Shown here in pieces: positions 27,657-36,664 of a DNA stretch of 64,000 bases. The DNA is taken from contig JAFDVP010000012.1 of NCBI GenBank assembly GCA_018268895.1, positions 62,001 through 126,000 on the forward strand. The letters are read 5' to 3'. Below the pieces are notes generated by a model, which had not been told where the DNA came from, did no database searches, and saw only the letters and a list, made by a program, of their open reading frames with translations. The stretch comes from Acidobacteriota bacterium. Its GTDB lineage: Bacteria; Acidobacteriota; Terriglobia; Terriglobales; Acidobacteriaceae. How positions within the stretch are numbered: position 1 is the first letter of the stretch; every line of letters starts with the position of its first letter. A program made the translations under genes and the position numbers.

Positions 27657-27937
27657 CCGTCTGGGAATAGGGGTTTCTTTCGGGGTTTACCCCATACTTA
27701 TCGGGTTTTCTCTGGTTTCAATCTTACCTCTCCACGAATCATTTAAGTGATCCGTACCCACAACGACACCCGTTTCACTTTCTCCCGTTTGTTCCGGCAC
27801 CAACGCATATCAGCCTGCTCCTAAAAATCGACATTCGTTTGACGTCGCACTGACAACCGCAAGGGATGAGAAGGCCTAGTGTGTCGTCACCGGACCAACA
27901 TGCCCGGTTCAAAGCTGTGACAAAAAGGAGAAGTGGA

Positions 27938-29137
27938 ATGATGCGATTCGAATCATTGATCAGGAAATCCGCGAATCGGCGCTCGTTTTTGAAGACCGGA
28001 ATCGCGGCAGGAGCAGCGTCAGTAGGAGCCGGCTTGTTGAGCGGTGGAACATCCGCATTTGGCCAGGACGAAGATGGAAGACGCGACGATCTCACACGAG
28101 GAGACATCGCGATTCTCCGGTTCCTGAACGCTCTGGAGCAGATCGAGGCCGATCTGTGGATCCAATACTCGGAACTCGGAGGAACCCAGGACAACGAAGT
28201 CTCCGGAGTGGGCGGAGGAAACCCGCTCTACCAGGGCGCACTTCAAATCCTCGATGGCGACATGTCCCAGTACATCCACGACAATACCGATGACGAAATC
28301 AGTCATGCCGCATTCCTCAAGGCCTATCTCGAATCGAAGGGTTCCGAGGCAGTCGATCTCACCCCCTTTGCCAACATCCCAGGCAGTACGGCAACAGGAT
28401 CAACCGGCAAGACACGCCTCACTAATCTCATGAAGCTCACCGTCGACACCAGTTTCTGGTCTCGCTATCGCAGCATTACCAACCCCGACTTCGACCCGGG
28501 CTCTCCATTCGCCCAGGCCGTCCCCAGCTTGAACGTAGGCCAGCACACCGCAATTCCAAGAACCGACGCCGACACCGCCGGCAGCTCCCTCAGCAGCGAC
28601 AACACAAAGAGCATCACCACCCATCTCCAGGCAATCGCCTTCACAGCCGGATTCCACTTTGCTTTCATCGAGCAGGGCGGCACCAGCCTCTATCCAACGC
28701 TGGCCCAGAAGGTCACCAATCCCGAAGTTCTCCGCATCCTGCTCAGCATCGGTCCAAGCGAAACCATGCACTTCCAGACCTGGCAGGACAAGGCAGGCAA
28801 TGCCCTCCCCCTCACCGACGTCGACAACGGCCCCGGCGGAACCGGCGCCACCGTTACATTCACAACTCTCGCAAACGCCCAGGGAGAGACGAACCCCGAA
28901 TCTCTCAACGGTGACACGTTGCAAGCCAACCTGATCATGCCCGAGCCAACCCACTTCCTCAACAAGAAGTTCCCACCCGTTGCGATCATTCGTCCAACCA
29001 CGGTAAAAAACTCAGGAGCTATGGCTGCGGTTCAGGCGTTTGTCGATGACGGGCTCTTCATTGGTCAGAAGAATCCACAGTTTCTGCGGTTGATGCGCCA
29101 ATTGGCCGAAGAAGCGGATGAGGCACGACGCCGCTGA
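27938..29137 (+). CDS. Tat-exported ferritin-like domain protein
   Basis: 399 residues from an ATG at 27938 with AAGGAG seven bases upstream. A twin-arginine leader (NRRSFLKTGIAAGAASVGAG) precedes a ferritin-like four-helix region. Its Glu/His positions can be seen in LNALEQIEADLWIQYSE, DEISHAAFLKAYLE, and later GFHFAFIEQGG and GPSETMHFQTW. It belongs with the exported ferritin-like/desiccation-related group common in Acidobacteria. A di-metal site is likely but the reaction is unknown. It is monocistronic, with its own terminator. Confidence 0.78.
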   Translation: MMRFESLIRKSANRRSFLKTGIAAGAASVGAGLLSGGTSAFGQDEDGRRDDLTRGDIAILRFLNALEQIEADLWIQYSELGGTQDNEVSGVGGGNPLYQGALQILDGDMSQYIHDNTDDEISHAAFLKAYLESKGSEAVDLTPFANIPGSTATGSTGKTRLTNLMKLTVDTSFWSRYRSITNPDFDPGSPFAQAVPSLNVGQHTAIPRTDADTAGSSLSSDNTKSITTHLQAIAFTAGFHFAFIEQGGTSLYPTLAQKVTNPEVLRILLSIGPSETMHFQTWQDKAGNALPLTDVDNGPGGTGATVTFTTLANAQGETNPESLNGDTLQANLIMPEPTHFLNKKFPPVAIIRPTTVKNSGAMAAVQAFVDDGLFIGQKNPQFLRLMRQLAEEADEARRR

Positions 29138-29170
29138 TAAGCGGCTCCCCCCATTTAACTCACCAAAACA

Positions 29171-29197
29171 AAAGCGCCTCATCCGCTGAGGCGCTTT
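29171..29197. terminator. Bidirectional terminator between the ferritin-like gene and rnj
   Basis: An 11-bp perfect inverted repeat (AAAGCGCCTCA, loop TCCGC, TGAGGCGCTTT) between converging genes. Confidence 0.85.
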
Positions 29198-29221
29198 GCT
29201 CGTAGTGAACCCGTCGTCCGA

Positions 29222-30886
29222 TCAGATCTCAAGCACCACCGGCATAATCAGCGGACGCCGGCTCGTACTCTTCTGGATGAACCGCTTCAGGTCGGTGCGA
29301 ATCTTCTCCTTGATGACGCCGTAATCCGCACGCTCTTCCGCGGACGAGCCATCGAGCGTGCGCTGAACGATCTGCCGCGCCTCTGCGATCATCCCCTCCT
29401 CAGCGATGGCCATGCCTCGCATCACGATCTCCGGCGCATTCTCCAGCCTTCCCGTCATCTTGTTGATCGCGATGATGGGAAGCACGATGCCGTCTTCGCT
29501 CAGGTGTCTGCGATCGCGGATCACAAGGTCTTCCACGACGTCGGCCGCCGATCCGCCCGAGTCGATGCAGACGCGGCCCACCGTTACCTGGCCGGTCTTC
29601 GTCGCCGAGTCGCGATCCAGCTCCAGCACATCGCCGTCCTCCAGCAACACTGCCTTCTCGATAGCCCCCAGTGACGAAGCCAGCTCCGCGTGGCGCTTCA
29701 GGTGGCGATAGTCGCCGTGCACCGGGATGAAAAACTTCGGCCGGACCAGGTTAATCATCAACCGCAGCTCCTCCTGGCTGCCGTGACCGCTCACATGGAT
29801 CAGCCCCGAGGCACCATCGTCGTAGATCACCTTCGCGTCGCGGCGCTCCAGGTGGTCGATCACCCGATAGATGGACTTCTCGTTGCCCGGAATCACGCGC
29901 GAGCTCATCAACACCGTGTCGCCCGCATCGATCTTCGCGTGCTTGTGGTTGTTCACCGCGGCGCGACTCAACGCACTCATCGGCTCGCCCTGCGTGCCCG
30001 TAATCATGATGCACAGCTTGTCCGAGGCGAAGTCGCGTATCTGGCCCGGATTGATGATCAACCCCGGCGCAGGCTCGATATACCCAAGGTCCTGCGCAAT
30101 CTCCGTCGAATTGTCCAGCGACCGCCCGATGATCGCCACCTTACGCCCATGCTCCGCCGCAAGCTCCATCGCCAGCCGTATGCGATGGATCGACGACGAG
30201 AAGCAGCTGAAGAACAGCTTCTTCTGCGTCTGCTGGAAGATCTCGTCGAGCCGCGGCCTTACCGCCTTCTCGCTCGGCGTGTAGCCGCGACGGTCCACGT
30301 TGGTCGAGTCCTGAAGCAGGCAGAGAACACCCTGCTTGCCCAACTCAGCAAAGGCGTGCAGGTCGAACGGCTTGCCGTCCGGCGGCGAAAGATCCACCTT
30401 GAAATCGCCTGTATGCAGCACTACGCCCACCGGCGTGTGGATTGCCAGTGCTACGCAGTCAACCAGCGAGTGCGTGACGCGAATGGGCATGATCGAGAAC
30501 GGCCCAAGCGTGACGCGATGCCCGGGGATGATCTCCTGCAGATCGGCATCGTCCAACAGGTTGTGCTCTTCGAGCTTGCCCTCGACGTAGGCCAGCGTGA
30601 ACTCCGTGCCATACACCGGAACATTCAGTTCCGACAGGATCCACGGCAGCCCGCCGATGTGGTCCTCATGGCCGTGCGTCAGCACGATGCCGCGCACTTT
30701 GTCGCGGTTCTCGGTCAGGTAACTGATGTCGGGAACAACGATGTCGACGCCCAGCAGCTCTTCTTCAGGAAACATCAGCCCGGCGTCGATGACGATGATG
30801 TCATCCTGCCAGCGGAGAACCATGCAGTTCATTCCGAACTCGCCCAGTCCACCCAGAGGAATCAGCTTCAACTTATCTTGTGCCAT
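29222..30886 (-). CDS. rnj: Ribonuclease J
   Basis: 554 residues. A metallo-beta-lactamase/beta-CASP nuclease with HGHEDHIGG (His71, His73, Asp75, His76), HTGDFKVD, the beta-CASP segment (IIGRSLDNSTEIAQD), and VSGHGSQEELRLMINLVRPKFFIPVHGDYRHL; the C-terminal domain is complete. RNase J combines endonuclease and 5'-3' exonuclease activity in mRNA turnover and 16S maturation. The same window encodes an RNase E/G, so this bacterium carries both decay systems. It is the last gene of a long minus-strand run and is separated from dapD by repeats. Confidence 0.94.
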   Translation of the reverse strand: MAQDKLKLIPLGGLGEFGMNCMVLRWQDDIIVIDAGLMFPEEELLGVDIVVPDISYLTENRDKVRGIVLTHGHEDHIGGLPWILSELNVPVYGTEFTLAYVEGKLEEHNLLDDADLQEIIPGHRVTLGPFSIMPIRVTHSLVDCVALAIHTPVGVVLHTGDFKVDLSPPDGKPFDLHAFAELGKQGVLCLLQDSTNVDRRGYTPSEKAVRPRLDEIFQQTQKKLFFSCFSSSIHRIRLAMELAAEHGRKVAIIGRSLDNSTEIAQDLGYIEPAPGLIINPGQIRDFASDKLCIMITGTQGEPMSALSRAAVNNHKHAKIDAGDTVLMSSRVIPGNEKSIYRVIDHLERRDAKVIYDDGASGLIHVSGHGSQEELRLMINLVRPKFFIPVHGDYRHLKRHAELASSLGAIEKAVLLEDGDVLELDRDSATKTGQVTVGRVCIDSGGSAADVVEDLVIRDRRHLSEDGIVLPIIAINKMTGRLENAPEIVMRGMAIAEEGMIAEARQIVQRTLDGSSAEERADYGVIKEKIRTDLKRFIQKSTSRRPLIMPVVLEI

Positions 30887-30943
30887 GAAACTTTAATCTT
30901 AGCAGGCCGACGTGTTTCTCCAGGCCTGCCGAGCACAACGACT

Positions 30944-30978
30944 CGTCATTCTGAGCCAAAGGCGAAGAATCCCAGTAG
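30944..30978. repeat. Dispersed intergenic repeat, family A
   Basis: CGTCATTCTGAGCCAAAGGC then GAAGAATCCC. The same pattern recurs near 32017, 34453, 47048, 48333 and 48755 and, degenerate, near 40142 and 47015. It is always between genes. Confidence 0.8.
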
Positions 30979-30998
30979 TTCCTCTTTCAGCCACGAAA

Positions 30999-31040
30999 CC
31001 GGGTGCCCCATCCTTCGCGGTCTCATCGCGAAGGGTGGGA
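30999..31040. repeat. Dispersed intergenic hairpin repeat, family B
   Basis: CCGGGTGCCCCATCCTTCGCG followed by the complementary arm CGCGAAGGGTGGG (31027-31039); a 13-bp stem with one G-T pair. Related copies lie at 40734-40881 and 43821-43869. Confidence 0.78.
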
Positions 31041-31082
31041 ACGTAACTGCTCGCACCGCCACGTCGTCGCTTGAGCAGTTTC

Positions 31083-31937
31083 CTACCGCAGCACATCCTC
31101 CAGCACCAGCGACAGCTCCGTCTTCTCGTCGCGATACTTCACGATCACCGGGGCCGCCACGCTCAGCCCCCACTCCGCGCCCTTGCCCTTCGTCACCGCG
31201 CGCGAACCTGGCACCACCACCGCGCCCTCGGGAATCACCAGCGGAGATTCAGCGCTCGCCTTGTACACCTCGCCCTTGACGAGATCGTAGACTGGCGTGC
31301 CGCGGGTCAACACTGTCCCCGCCGCGATCACGGCGCGCCTGCGCACGATCGTCCCTTCGTAGACGCCGGTATTGCCGCCCACCAGCGCATCGTCCTCAAT
31401 GATCACCGGGCTCGCGTTCACCGGCTCCAGCACGCCGCCAATCTGCGCCGCCGCGCTCAGGTGCACGCGCCTGCCGATCTGCGCACAGCTTCCCACCAGC
31501 GCGTGCGAGTCCACCATCGTGCCCTCGTCCACATACGCGCCGACGTTCACATACGCCGGCGGCATCACGACGACGCCCTTCGCAAGGTACGCCCCGCTGC
31601 GCACGCTCGAGCCGCCCGGCACCACGCGCACGCCGTCGGCGGCCTTGAACCGCCGCGCCGGATACGTCGCCTTGTCCACAAAGCGGAAGCCGTCTGCACA
31701 CCCCATCTCCACCATCTGCCCCAGCCGGAAGCCAAGCAGAATGCCGCGCTTCACCCACGCATTCACGCGCCAGCTCAGCGCCTCAGACGCATCGGGCTCC
31801 GCCGAACGCAGCGTCCCCGCCTCCAGCGCATCGCGCAGCGCAAAGAAGGCCGCCTCCGCGTCCTTGTTTCCAACCGCCTCGGCACCCTGGGCAAACCAGT
31901 GCTCAATCTTCTCCTGCAACGAACCGTTCAAATTCAC
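31083..31937 (-). CDS. dapD: 2,3,4,5-tetrahydropyridine-2,6-dicarboxylate N-succinyltransferase
   Basis: 284 residues from a GTG at 31937 with AAGGTGG just upstream; this matches the usual 274-residue DapD, whereas the longer frame adds 19 unlikely residues. An N-terminal helical domain precedes a left-handed beta-helix with hexapeptide repeats ([22 protein letters not shown] split over turns, [25 protein letters not shown]). It succinylates tetrahydrodipicolinate in the succinylase route to meso-diaminopimelate and lysine. Last of the asd-lysC-dapB-dapA-dapD set. Confidence 0.93.
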   Translation of the reverse strand: MNLNGSLQEKIEHWFAQGAEAVGNKDAEAAFFALRDALEAGTLRSAEPDASEALSWRVNAWVKRGILLGFRLGQMVEMGCADGFRFVDKATYPARRFKAADGVRVVPGGSSVRSGAYLAKGVVVMPPAYVNVGAYVDEGTMVDSHALVGSCAQIGRRVHLSAAAQIGGVLEPVNASPVIIEDDALVGGNTGVYEGTIVRRRAVIAAGTVLTRGTPVYDLVKGEVYKASAESPLVIPEGAVVVPGSRAVTKGKGAEWGLSVAAPVIVKYRDEKTELSLVLEDVLR

Positions 31938-32016
31938 AAAACCACCTTGTCTTCTCTGATCAAACCCTTGTTTTGAAGGGGGCCGCTTCACCAAATAAAG
32001 TCGTCCTTTATGGAGT

Positions 32017-32050
32017 CGTCATTCTGAGCCGAAGGCGAAGAATCCCCGTA
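32017..32050. repeat. Dispersed intergenic repeat, family A
   Basis: CGTCATTCTGAGCCGAAGGC followed by GAAGAATCCCCGTA, between dapA and dapD. This copy is among the closest to the family pattern. Confidence 0.8.
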
Positions 32051-32086
32051 TTTGTCTTGCTGTTGCTTGTTCTTTCCCTGTTAGCC

Positions 32087-32998
32087 TCAGGACGCCTTCA
32101 ACTCTTCGCGCGCCGCTGGCATCAACCCCAACTCGCTGACCAGCGCCTCAAGCCTCTTCCGCGTCGCATCGGTCACCGGAACCATCGGTAGGCGTAACAG
32201 CTCCTCGCCGCGCCCAATCATCTTCATCACAGCCTTCACCGGCGCCGGACTCGGCTCCCAGAAGTGCGCCTGCATCAGCCGGAAGTAGCGCTTGTTGACG
32301 CTGCGCGCTGTCGCCCAATCGCCGTCTGCCGCGGCACGAATCATTACCGACATCTCCGCAGGAATAACGTTCGAGGCCACCGACACCACGCCAGCCCCGC
32401 CCAGCGCCAGTACCGGCAGCGCCATCGAGTCGTCGCCGGCCAGCACCTTGAACCCAGCCGGGACCGTCGTCACGAGCTCCGTGATCTGCGCAATGTTTCC
32501 GCTCGACTCCTTCACACCCACGATGTTCGCAATCTCCGCCAGCCGCAGCACCGTCGCCGGCTCAAGGTTCACCGCCGTGCGGCCGGGGATGTTGTAGAGC
32601 AGCACCGGCAGGTCCATCGACTCCGCGATCGCGCGGAAGTGCTGATACTGGCCCTCCTGCCCCGGCTTGTTGTAGTAGGGGTTCGCCGTCAGGATGCCCG
32701 TCAGCCCCTTCACCCGCGCCAGCTTCTTCGCCTTCGCGACCGCGTCGTGCGTCGCATTGCTCGTGCATCCGCCAAAGACCGGAACGCGGCCCGCAGCCAC
32801 CTCCGCCGTGACCTCAACCACGCGCAGCCACTCCTGCTCGCTCAGCGTCGCGGCCTCGCCCGTCGTCCCGCACGGAATCAGAAACCCAATGCCGCTCGCG
32901 ATCTGCCACTCCACCAGCGATCGCAGCGCGCTCTCGTCGACGCTCAGATCGCTCCGGAAAGGAGTCACCAGCGCCGTTCCACAGCCCATCAATTCCAT
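32087..32998 (-). CDS. dapA: 4-hydroxy-tetrahydrodipicolinate synthase
   Basis: 303 residues, full length. The (beta/alpha)8 aldolase has the Schiff-base Lys163 in GVKESSG, Tyr135 in YNIPGRT and the GTTGE loop at 44-48. It condenses pyruvate with aspartate semialdehyde, the first committed step to DAP and lysine. It lies between the M29 aminopeptidase and dapD. It could in principle be another NAL-family aldolase, but the operon settles the call. Confidence 0.95.
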   Translation of the reverse strand: MELMGCGTALVTPFRSDLSVDESALRSLVEWQIASGIGFLIPCGTTGEAATLSEQEWLRVVEVTAEVAAGRVPVFGGCTSNATHDAVAKAKKLARVKGLTGILTANPYYNKPGQEGQYQHFRAIAESMDLPVLLYNIPGRTAVNLEPATVLRLAEIANIVGVKESSGNIAQITELVTTVPAGFKVLAGDDSMALPVLALGGAGVVSVASNVIPAEMSVMIRAAADGDWATARSVNKRYFRLMQAHFWEPSPAPVKAVMKMIGRGEELLRLPMVPVTDATRKRLEALVSELGLMPAAREELKAS

Positions 32999-33068
32999 AG
33001 TGATTGAAGTTTACCGCGTCCAGCCGCGTCTTTTGATGCGATCCACACATCGAGACAAACAAAAGAAC

Positions 33069-33091
33069 GGCCCAGGCAATGAACCTGGGCC
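33069..33091 (-). terminator. Terminator after the M29 aminopeptidase gene
   Basis: GGCCCAGG and CCTGGGCC arms with a 7-base loop. The minus strand continues GTTCTTTTGTTTG. A T run on the plus side could also stop leftover transcription from the other direction. It partly separates dapA-dapD from the upstream lysine genes. Confidence 0.65.
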
Positions 33092-33133
33092 TTTTTACCT
33101 ATCTCTGTGCCGCCAACGCAGCGCGACCGTTCG

Positions 33134-34408
33134 CTAAACCCACGCACCCTTGCGCATCAACGGCTCCGCGGTTCCATCCGCTGCAATGCCGTCCACGTCC
33201 ATCTCCGCCGAACCGATCATCCAGTCCACGTGGATCAGGCTCTCGTTCGCGCCCAGCTTCGCCAACTCCTCCGAGGTCATCTTCTCGCCTCCGATCAGGC
33301 ACGTCGAATACGCCTGCCCCAGCGCAATGTGGCTCGCCGCGTTCTCGTCGAACAGCGTGTTCCAGAACAATATCCCGCTCTCGGCGATCGGTGAGTTGTG
33401 CGGCACCAGTGCCACCTCGCCCAGCCGCCGCGCGCCGTCGTCGGTCGAGATCAGCCGATTCAGCACGTCCTCGCCCGCCGTCGCCCTCGCTTCGACGATC
33501 CTGCCGCCCTCAAACCGCACGGCGATGTTCTCAATCAAGGTGCCCTGGTGCGAGAGCGGCTTCGACGCCTTCACCACGCCGTCCACGCGGTCCTTGTGCG
33601 GAGTCGTAAAGCACTCCTCCGTCGGAATGTTCGGCTGGCAGTACACACCGTTGCCCGCAGTCGTTCCGCCGCCCGCCCACAGATGATTGTCCGCAAGCCC
33701 CACCTTCAGGTCCGTGCCGCCATCGGCCGACTTGAAGTGCAGCGCCGCATACCGCTTCGCATTCAAAAACTCGACGCGTTTCTTCAACCGTTCGCCATGC
33801 TGCTTCCACTCCGCGACCGGGTCGTCGACGTTCACACGCGAGGCCGCGAAGATCGCCTCCCACAGCTTCACCACCGCAATGTCTTCACGATCGTCCGGAA
33901 ACACCAGCGTCGCCCACTCCGGCGTCGCCGCCGCGACGATCGTCCAGTTGATCTCGTGGCGCGTAATCAGTTCCATCGCCGGCTTGCCCGCCTTCGATGC
34001 CGCGACGTTCGCGCGCGAGACCTTCTTCGGGTCCTGCTTCGACAGCAGCGCCGGGTTCGCGCCCGCGATCGCCAGCCGCGCCGCGCCGCTACGGAAGCCA
34101 TTCGCAACGCCCTCCTGCAACCACGCAGGAGCATAATCGAAGCTCGCATCCTGCGCATGCTCATAGCGTGCCAGCGTGCTCGGATCGTCGGCATAGAGCG
34201 TCGTCACCAGCAGCGCGCCTGCCTTGTAAGCCTGCTCTGTGATCTTGCGCGCCAGCGGCAGGGCCTCCATCGGGGCCGACATAATCAGCTCCTGCCCCGG
34301 CTTCAGTCCAAGACCGACCTTCACAGCGACCTCAGCCAGACGGTCCAGCTTCTCATCCAGCGAAAGGGCGGCAAACTTCTTCGCGACAACTACCTCAGCT
34401 ACGCTCAT
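33134..34408 (-). CDS. M29-family (thermophilic) aminopeptidase, AmpS/PepS-like
   Basis: 424 residues from an ATG at 34408; the longer frame would read through a family A repeat and is rejected. Family M29 features: the N-terminal GLGLKPGQELIMSAP segment, and metal-ligand regions NIPTEECFTTPHKDRVDG, GEVALVPHNSPIA, FDENAASHIALGQAY and SLIHVDWMIGS. It releases N-terminal residues from peptides in the cytoplasm using two metal ions. It sits inside the lysine/DAP gene run between dapB and dapA; a functional link is not evident. Confidence 0.88.
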   Translation of the reverse strand: MSVAEVVVAKKFAALSLDEKLDRLAEVAVKVGLGLKPGQELIMSAPMEALPLARKITEQAYKAGALLVTTLYADDPSTLARYEHAQDASFDYAPAWLQEGVANGFRSGAARLAIAGANPALLSKQDPKKVSRANVAASKAGKPAMELITRHEINWTIVAAATPEWATLVFPDDREDIAVVKLWEAIFAASRVNVDDPVAEWKQHGERLKKRVEFLNAKRYAALHFKSADGGTDLKVGLADNHLWAGGGTTAGNGVYCQPNIPTEECFTTPHKDRVDGVVKASKPLSHQGTLIENIAVRFEGGRIVEARATAGEDVLNRLISTDDGARRLGEVALVPHNSPIAESGILFWNTLFDENAASHIALGQAYSTCLIGGEKMTSEELAKLGANESLIHVDWMIGSAEMDVDGIAADGTAEPLMRKGAWV

Positions 34409-34452
34409 CGTTTTCTTTACCTCTACTTCTTGGACGCACAAGGCTTTCCAGT

Positions 34453-34487
34453 CGTCATTCTGAGCCGTAGGCAAAGAACCTCAGTAG
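34453..34487. repeat. Dispersed intergenic repeat, family A
   Basis: CGTCATTCTGAGCCGTAGGC followed by AAAGAACCTCAGTAG, between dapB and the aminopeptidase gene. Confidence 0.75.
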
Positions 34488-34529
34488 TGCGCCTTTGCTG
34501 TGCCTTTGGCTTATACGCTTTAGAGCGGT

Positions 34530-35216
34530 TCAGACCTGCGTGTAGATGTCCTGAAAGTCATAGCAGCCCCGCCGCGTCGACAGCCACTCCGCTGCCCGCA
34601 CCGCACCCTCGGCAAAGCCGCGCCTTGAGCTTGCGTCATGCGTCAAAATCAGCTTGTCGACGGCGCTTTTCGCTTCAAGCACATGCAGACCCGCGGCGTC
34701 GCCCACGCGATGCGCCCGGATCGGAACATCGGCCACGCCCGTCGCCGACCTCACCACCTGCGCCAGCGAGAGTGCCGTACCCGAAGGCGAATCGAGCTTC
34801 GTCACATGGTGCGTCTCTTCGATCTCGAAGGTGTAGCCCGAGGTCTTCAGCAGCTCGCCCATCTTCCTCGCCATCTGAAACATCACCTGCACGCCGATGG
34901 AGAAGTTCGTGCCGTAGACCAGGCCCGCCTGCTTGCGCTCGACCAGATCGCGCGCCTTGTCCAGCGCGTCGTACCAGCCCGTCGTTCCCACCACCATCCT
35001 CGCGCCCGTCGCCAGCACCGCGCGCATGTTTTGCACCACGGCCTCAGGGGTCGTGAAGTCGATCACCACGTCGAAGCCCGCGACAAACGGAGGCGTCAGC
35101 GCAGCGGCGTTCGCGTTCTCCTTCGCGTCCAGCACATGCACGCCGTGGCCGCGCTCGGCGGCCACCTCGGCGACAAGCCTGCCCGTCTTCCCCTGCCCCA
35201 GCACGAGTACCCGCAT
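34530..35216 (-). CDS. dapB: 4-hydroxy-tetrahydrodipicolinate reductase
   Basis: 228 residues, short for DapB (usually 240-270). A Rossmann start (VLVLGQGKTGRLV), the VVIDFTTPEAV segment, GTTGWYD, and the substrate motif EETHHVTKLDSPSGTA are all present, so the enzyme looks functional. It reduces the product of DapA with NAD(P)H. It starts 14 bases after lysC ends. The shortening lies in the N-terminal nucleotide-binding half. Confidence 0.92.
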   Translation of the reverse strand: MRVLVLGQGKTGRLVAEVAAERGHGVHVLDAKENANAAALTPPFVAGFDVVIDFTTPEAVVQNMRAVLATGARMVVGTTGWYDALDKARDLVERKQAGLVYGTNFSIGVQVMFQMARKMGELLKTSGYTFEIEETHHVTKLDSPSGTALSLAQVVRSATGVADVPIRAHRVGDAAGLHVLEAKSAVDKLILTHDASSRRGFAEGAVRAAEWLSTRRGCYDFQDIYTQV

Positions 35217-35230
35217 CGCAAGTTCCCTTC

Positions 35231-36664
35231 TTAAGCCTTACTCTCTGCCGGAACGCGAGCCGTTACATCGAAGATCGCCGCATCCGGATCGGCGAAGAAG
35301 TGCCTGTGCAGGCTGCGCACCGCCTCCTCCACGTCCTCTTCATCGATCATGAAGCTCATGTTGATCTCGCTCGCGCCCTGCGAGATCATCCGCAGGTTCA
35401 CATGGCTCACCGCGGTAAACACCTGGCCGGCGATGCCGTTGTGGCCGCGAATGTCCTCGCCCACCATGCAGATCAGGGCCTTCGAGCCCTCCATCTTCAC
35501 ATCGGCGATCTTCGACAGCTCCTCGCAGATCTCCGGCAGCCGCTCGTTCGAGTCCACGCTCAGCGAGATGCTCACCTCGCTCGTCGAAACCATATCGATC
35601 GCGCACTTGAAGCGGTCGAAGACATCGAAGACAGCCTTCAGATAGCCGTGCGTCATCAGCATACGACTGGCGACGATGTCGATGATCGTCAGCTTCTTCT
35701 TCGCCGCGATGCTCTTGAACGGACTCTTGCACGGCGGAGCGACGGCCGTGATCTTCGTACCCTCGTTCTCCGCGTTGCGCGAGTTCAGCACCCACACCGG
35801 GATGCTCTTCTGCACCGCGGGCAGAATCGTAGCCGGATGCAGCACCTTCGCGCCAAAGTACGCAAGCTCCGCCGCCTCTTCAAAGCTGATCGTCTTCACG
35901 CGCAGCGCATCAGGCACAATACGCGGGTCGGTCGTCATGATGCCGTTGACGTCCGTCCATATCTCGATCGCGCCCGCGTGCAACCCGCCGCCAACCAGCG
36001 CGGCCGTGTAGTCGCTGCCGCCGCGTCCCAGCGTCGTCGTGATGCCCTCGGCGTTCGATCCGATAAAGCCGCCCATCACCGGCGTCTTGCCCGCCTTGAT
36101 CAGCGGCAGCACCAGCTCCATCAGCTTCGCCTCAATCGGCGCCTCGAGCGGCGCGGCCTTGCCGTAGTTCGAATCCGTAATGATGCAGGTCCGCGCGTCC
36201 ACATGCGTGCCGTCGAGCCCGCGCTGATCGAACGCAGCGGCCACCATGCGACTCGAAAGCCGCTCGCCGAAGCTCACCACCAGATCGCCCGTCCGCGGAG
36301 TCAGCTCACCTACGGCGGCAATGCCGCGCAGCAGATCGTCCAGCGCGTCGAACTCCTGATGCACCGCCACCTGCAACGCCTGAAACCGCTGCTCGTCGAG
36401 CAGATCGCCCGCCGTGTCGATGTGCCGGTGACGCAGCCGCGAGCTGATCGCCAGCGCGCCCGCCTTGTCTCCACGCCCCGCCGCGGCCGCTGCCGCCAGA
36501 AGCTGGTCCGTCACCTTCGCCATCGCCGAGACCACGACGACCGCCTCGAGGCCCTTCTTCCTGCGTCCCGCAACGATCGCCGCCGTGCGGTTCATCGCCG
36601 TGGCATCTTCCACCGATGTGCCGCCAAACTTCATCACCACCAACTGCTCACGCGCTACGCTCAA
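35231..36664 (-). CDS. lysC: Aspartate kinase
   Basis: 477 residues, monofunctional. The kinase domain shows VVMKFGGTSVED, SFGERLSS and TTLGRGGSDYTAAL; two C-terminal ACT domains follow from about residue 330, so allosteric control (lysine and/or threonine) is likely. It phosphorylates aspartate, the entry step to lysine, threonine and methionine. The start is a TTG whose last two bases are the first two of the TGA stop of asd (TTGA overlap), implying translational coupling. Confidence 0.94.
   Translation of the reverse strand: MSVAREQLVVMKFGGTSVEDATAMNRTAAIVAGRRKKGLEAVVVVSAMAKVTDQLLAAAAAAGRGDKAGALAISSRLRHRHIDTAGDLLDEQRFQALQVAVHQEFDALDDLLRGIAAVGELTPRTGDLVVSFGERLSSRMVAAAFDQRGLDGTHVDARTCIITDSNYGKAAPLEAPIEAKLMELVLPLIKAGKTPVMGGFIGSNAEGITTTLGRGGSDYTAALVGGGLHAGAIEIWTDVNGIMTTDPRIVPDALRVKTISFEEAAELAYFGAKVLHPATILPAVQKSIPVWVLNSRNAENEGTKITAVAPPCKSPFKSIAAKKKLTIIDIVASRMLMTHGYLKAVFDVFDRFKCAIDMVSTSEVSISLSVDSNERLPEICEELSKIADVKMEGSKALICMVGEDIRGHNGIAGQVFTAVSHVNLRMISQGASEINMSFMIDEEDVEEAVRSLHRHFFADPDAAIFDVTARVPAESKA

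Noticed and set aside
27838..27875. TTGACG upstream of the ferritin-like gene considered as a promoter
   Set aside because: The -10 position has only AGGGAT, too weak to call.
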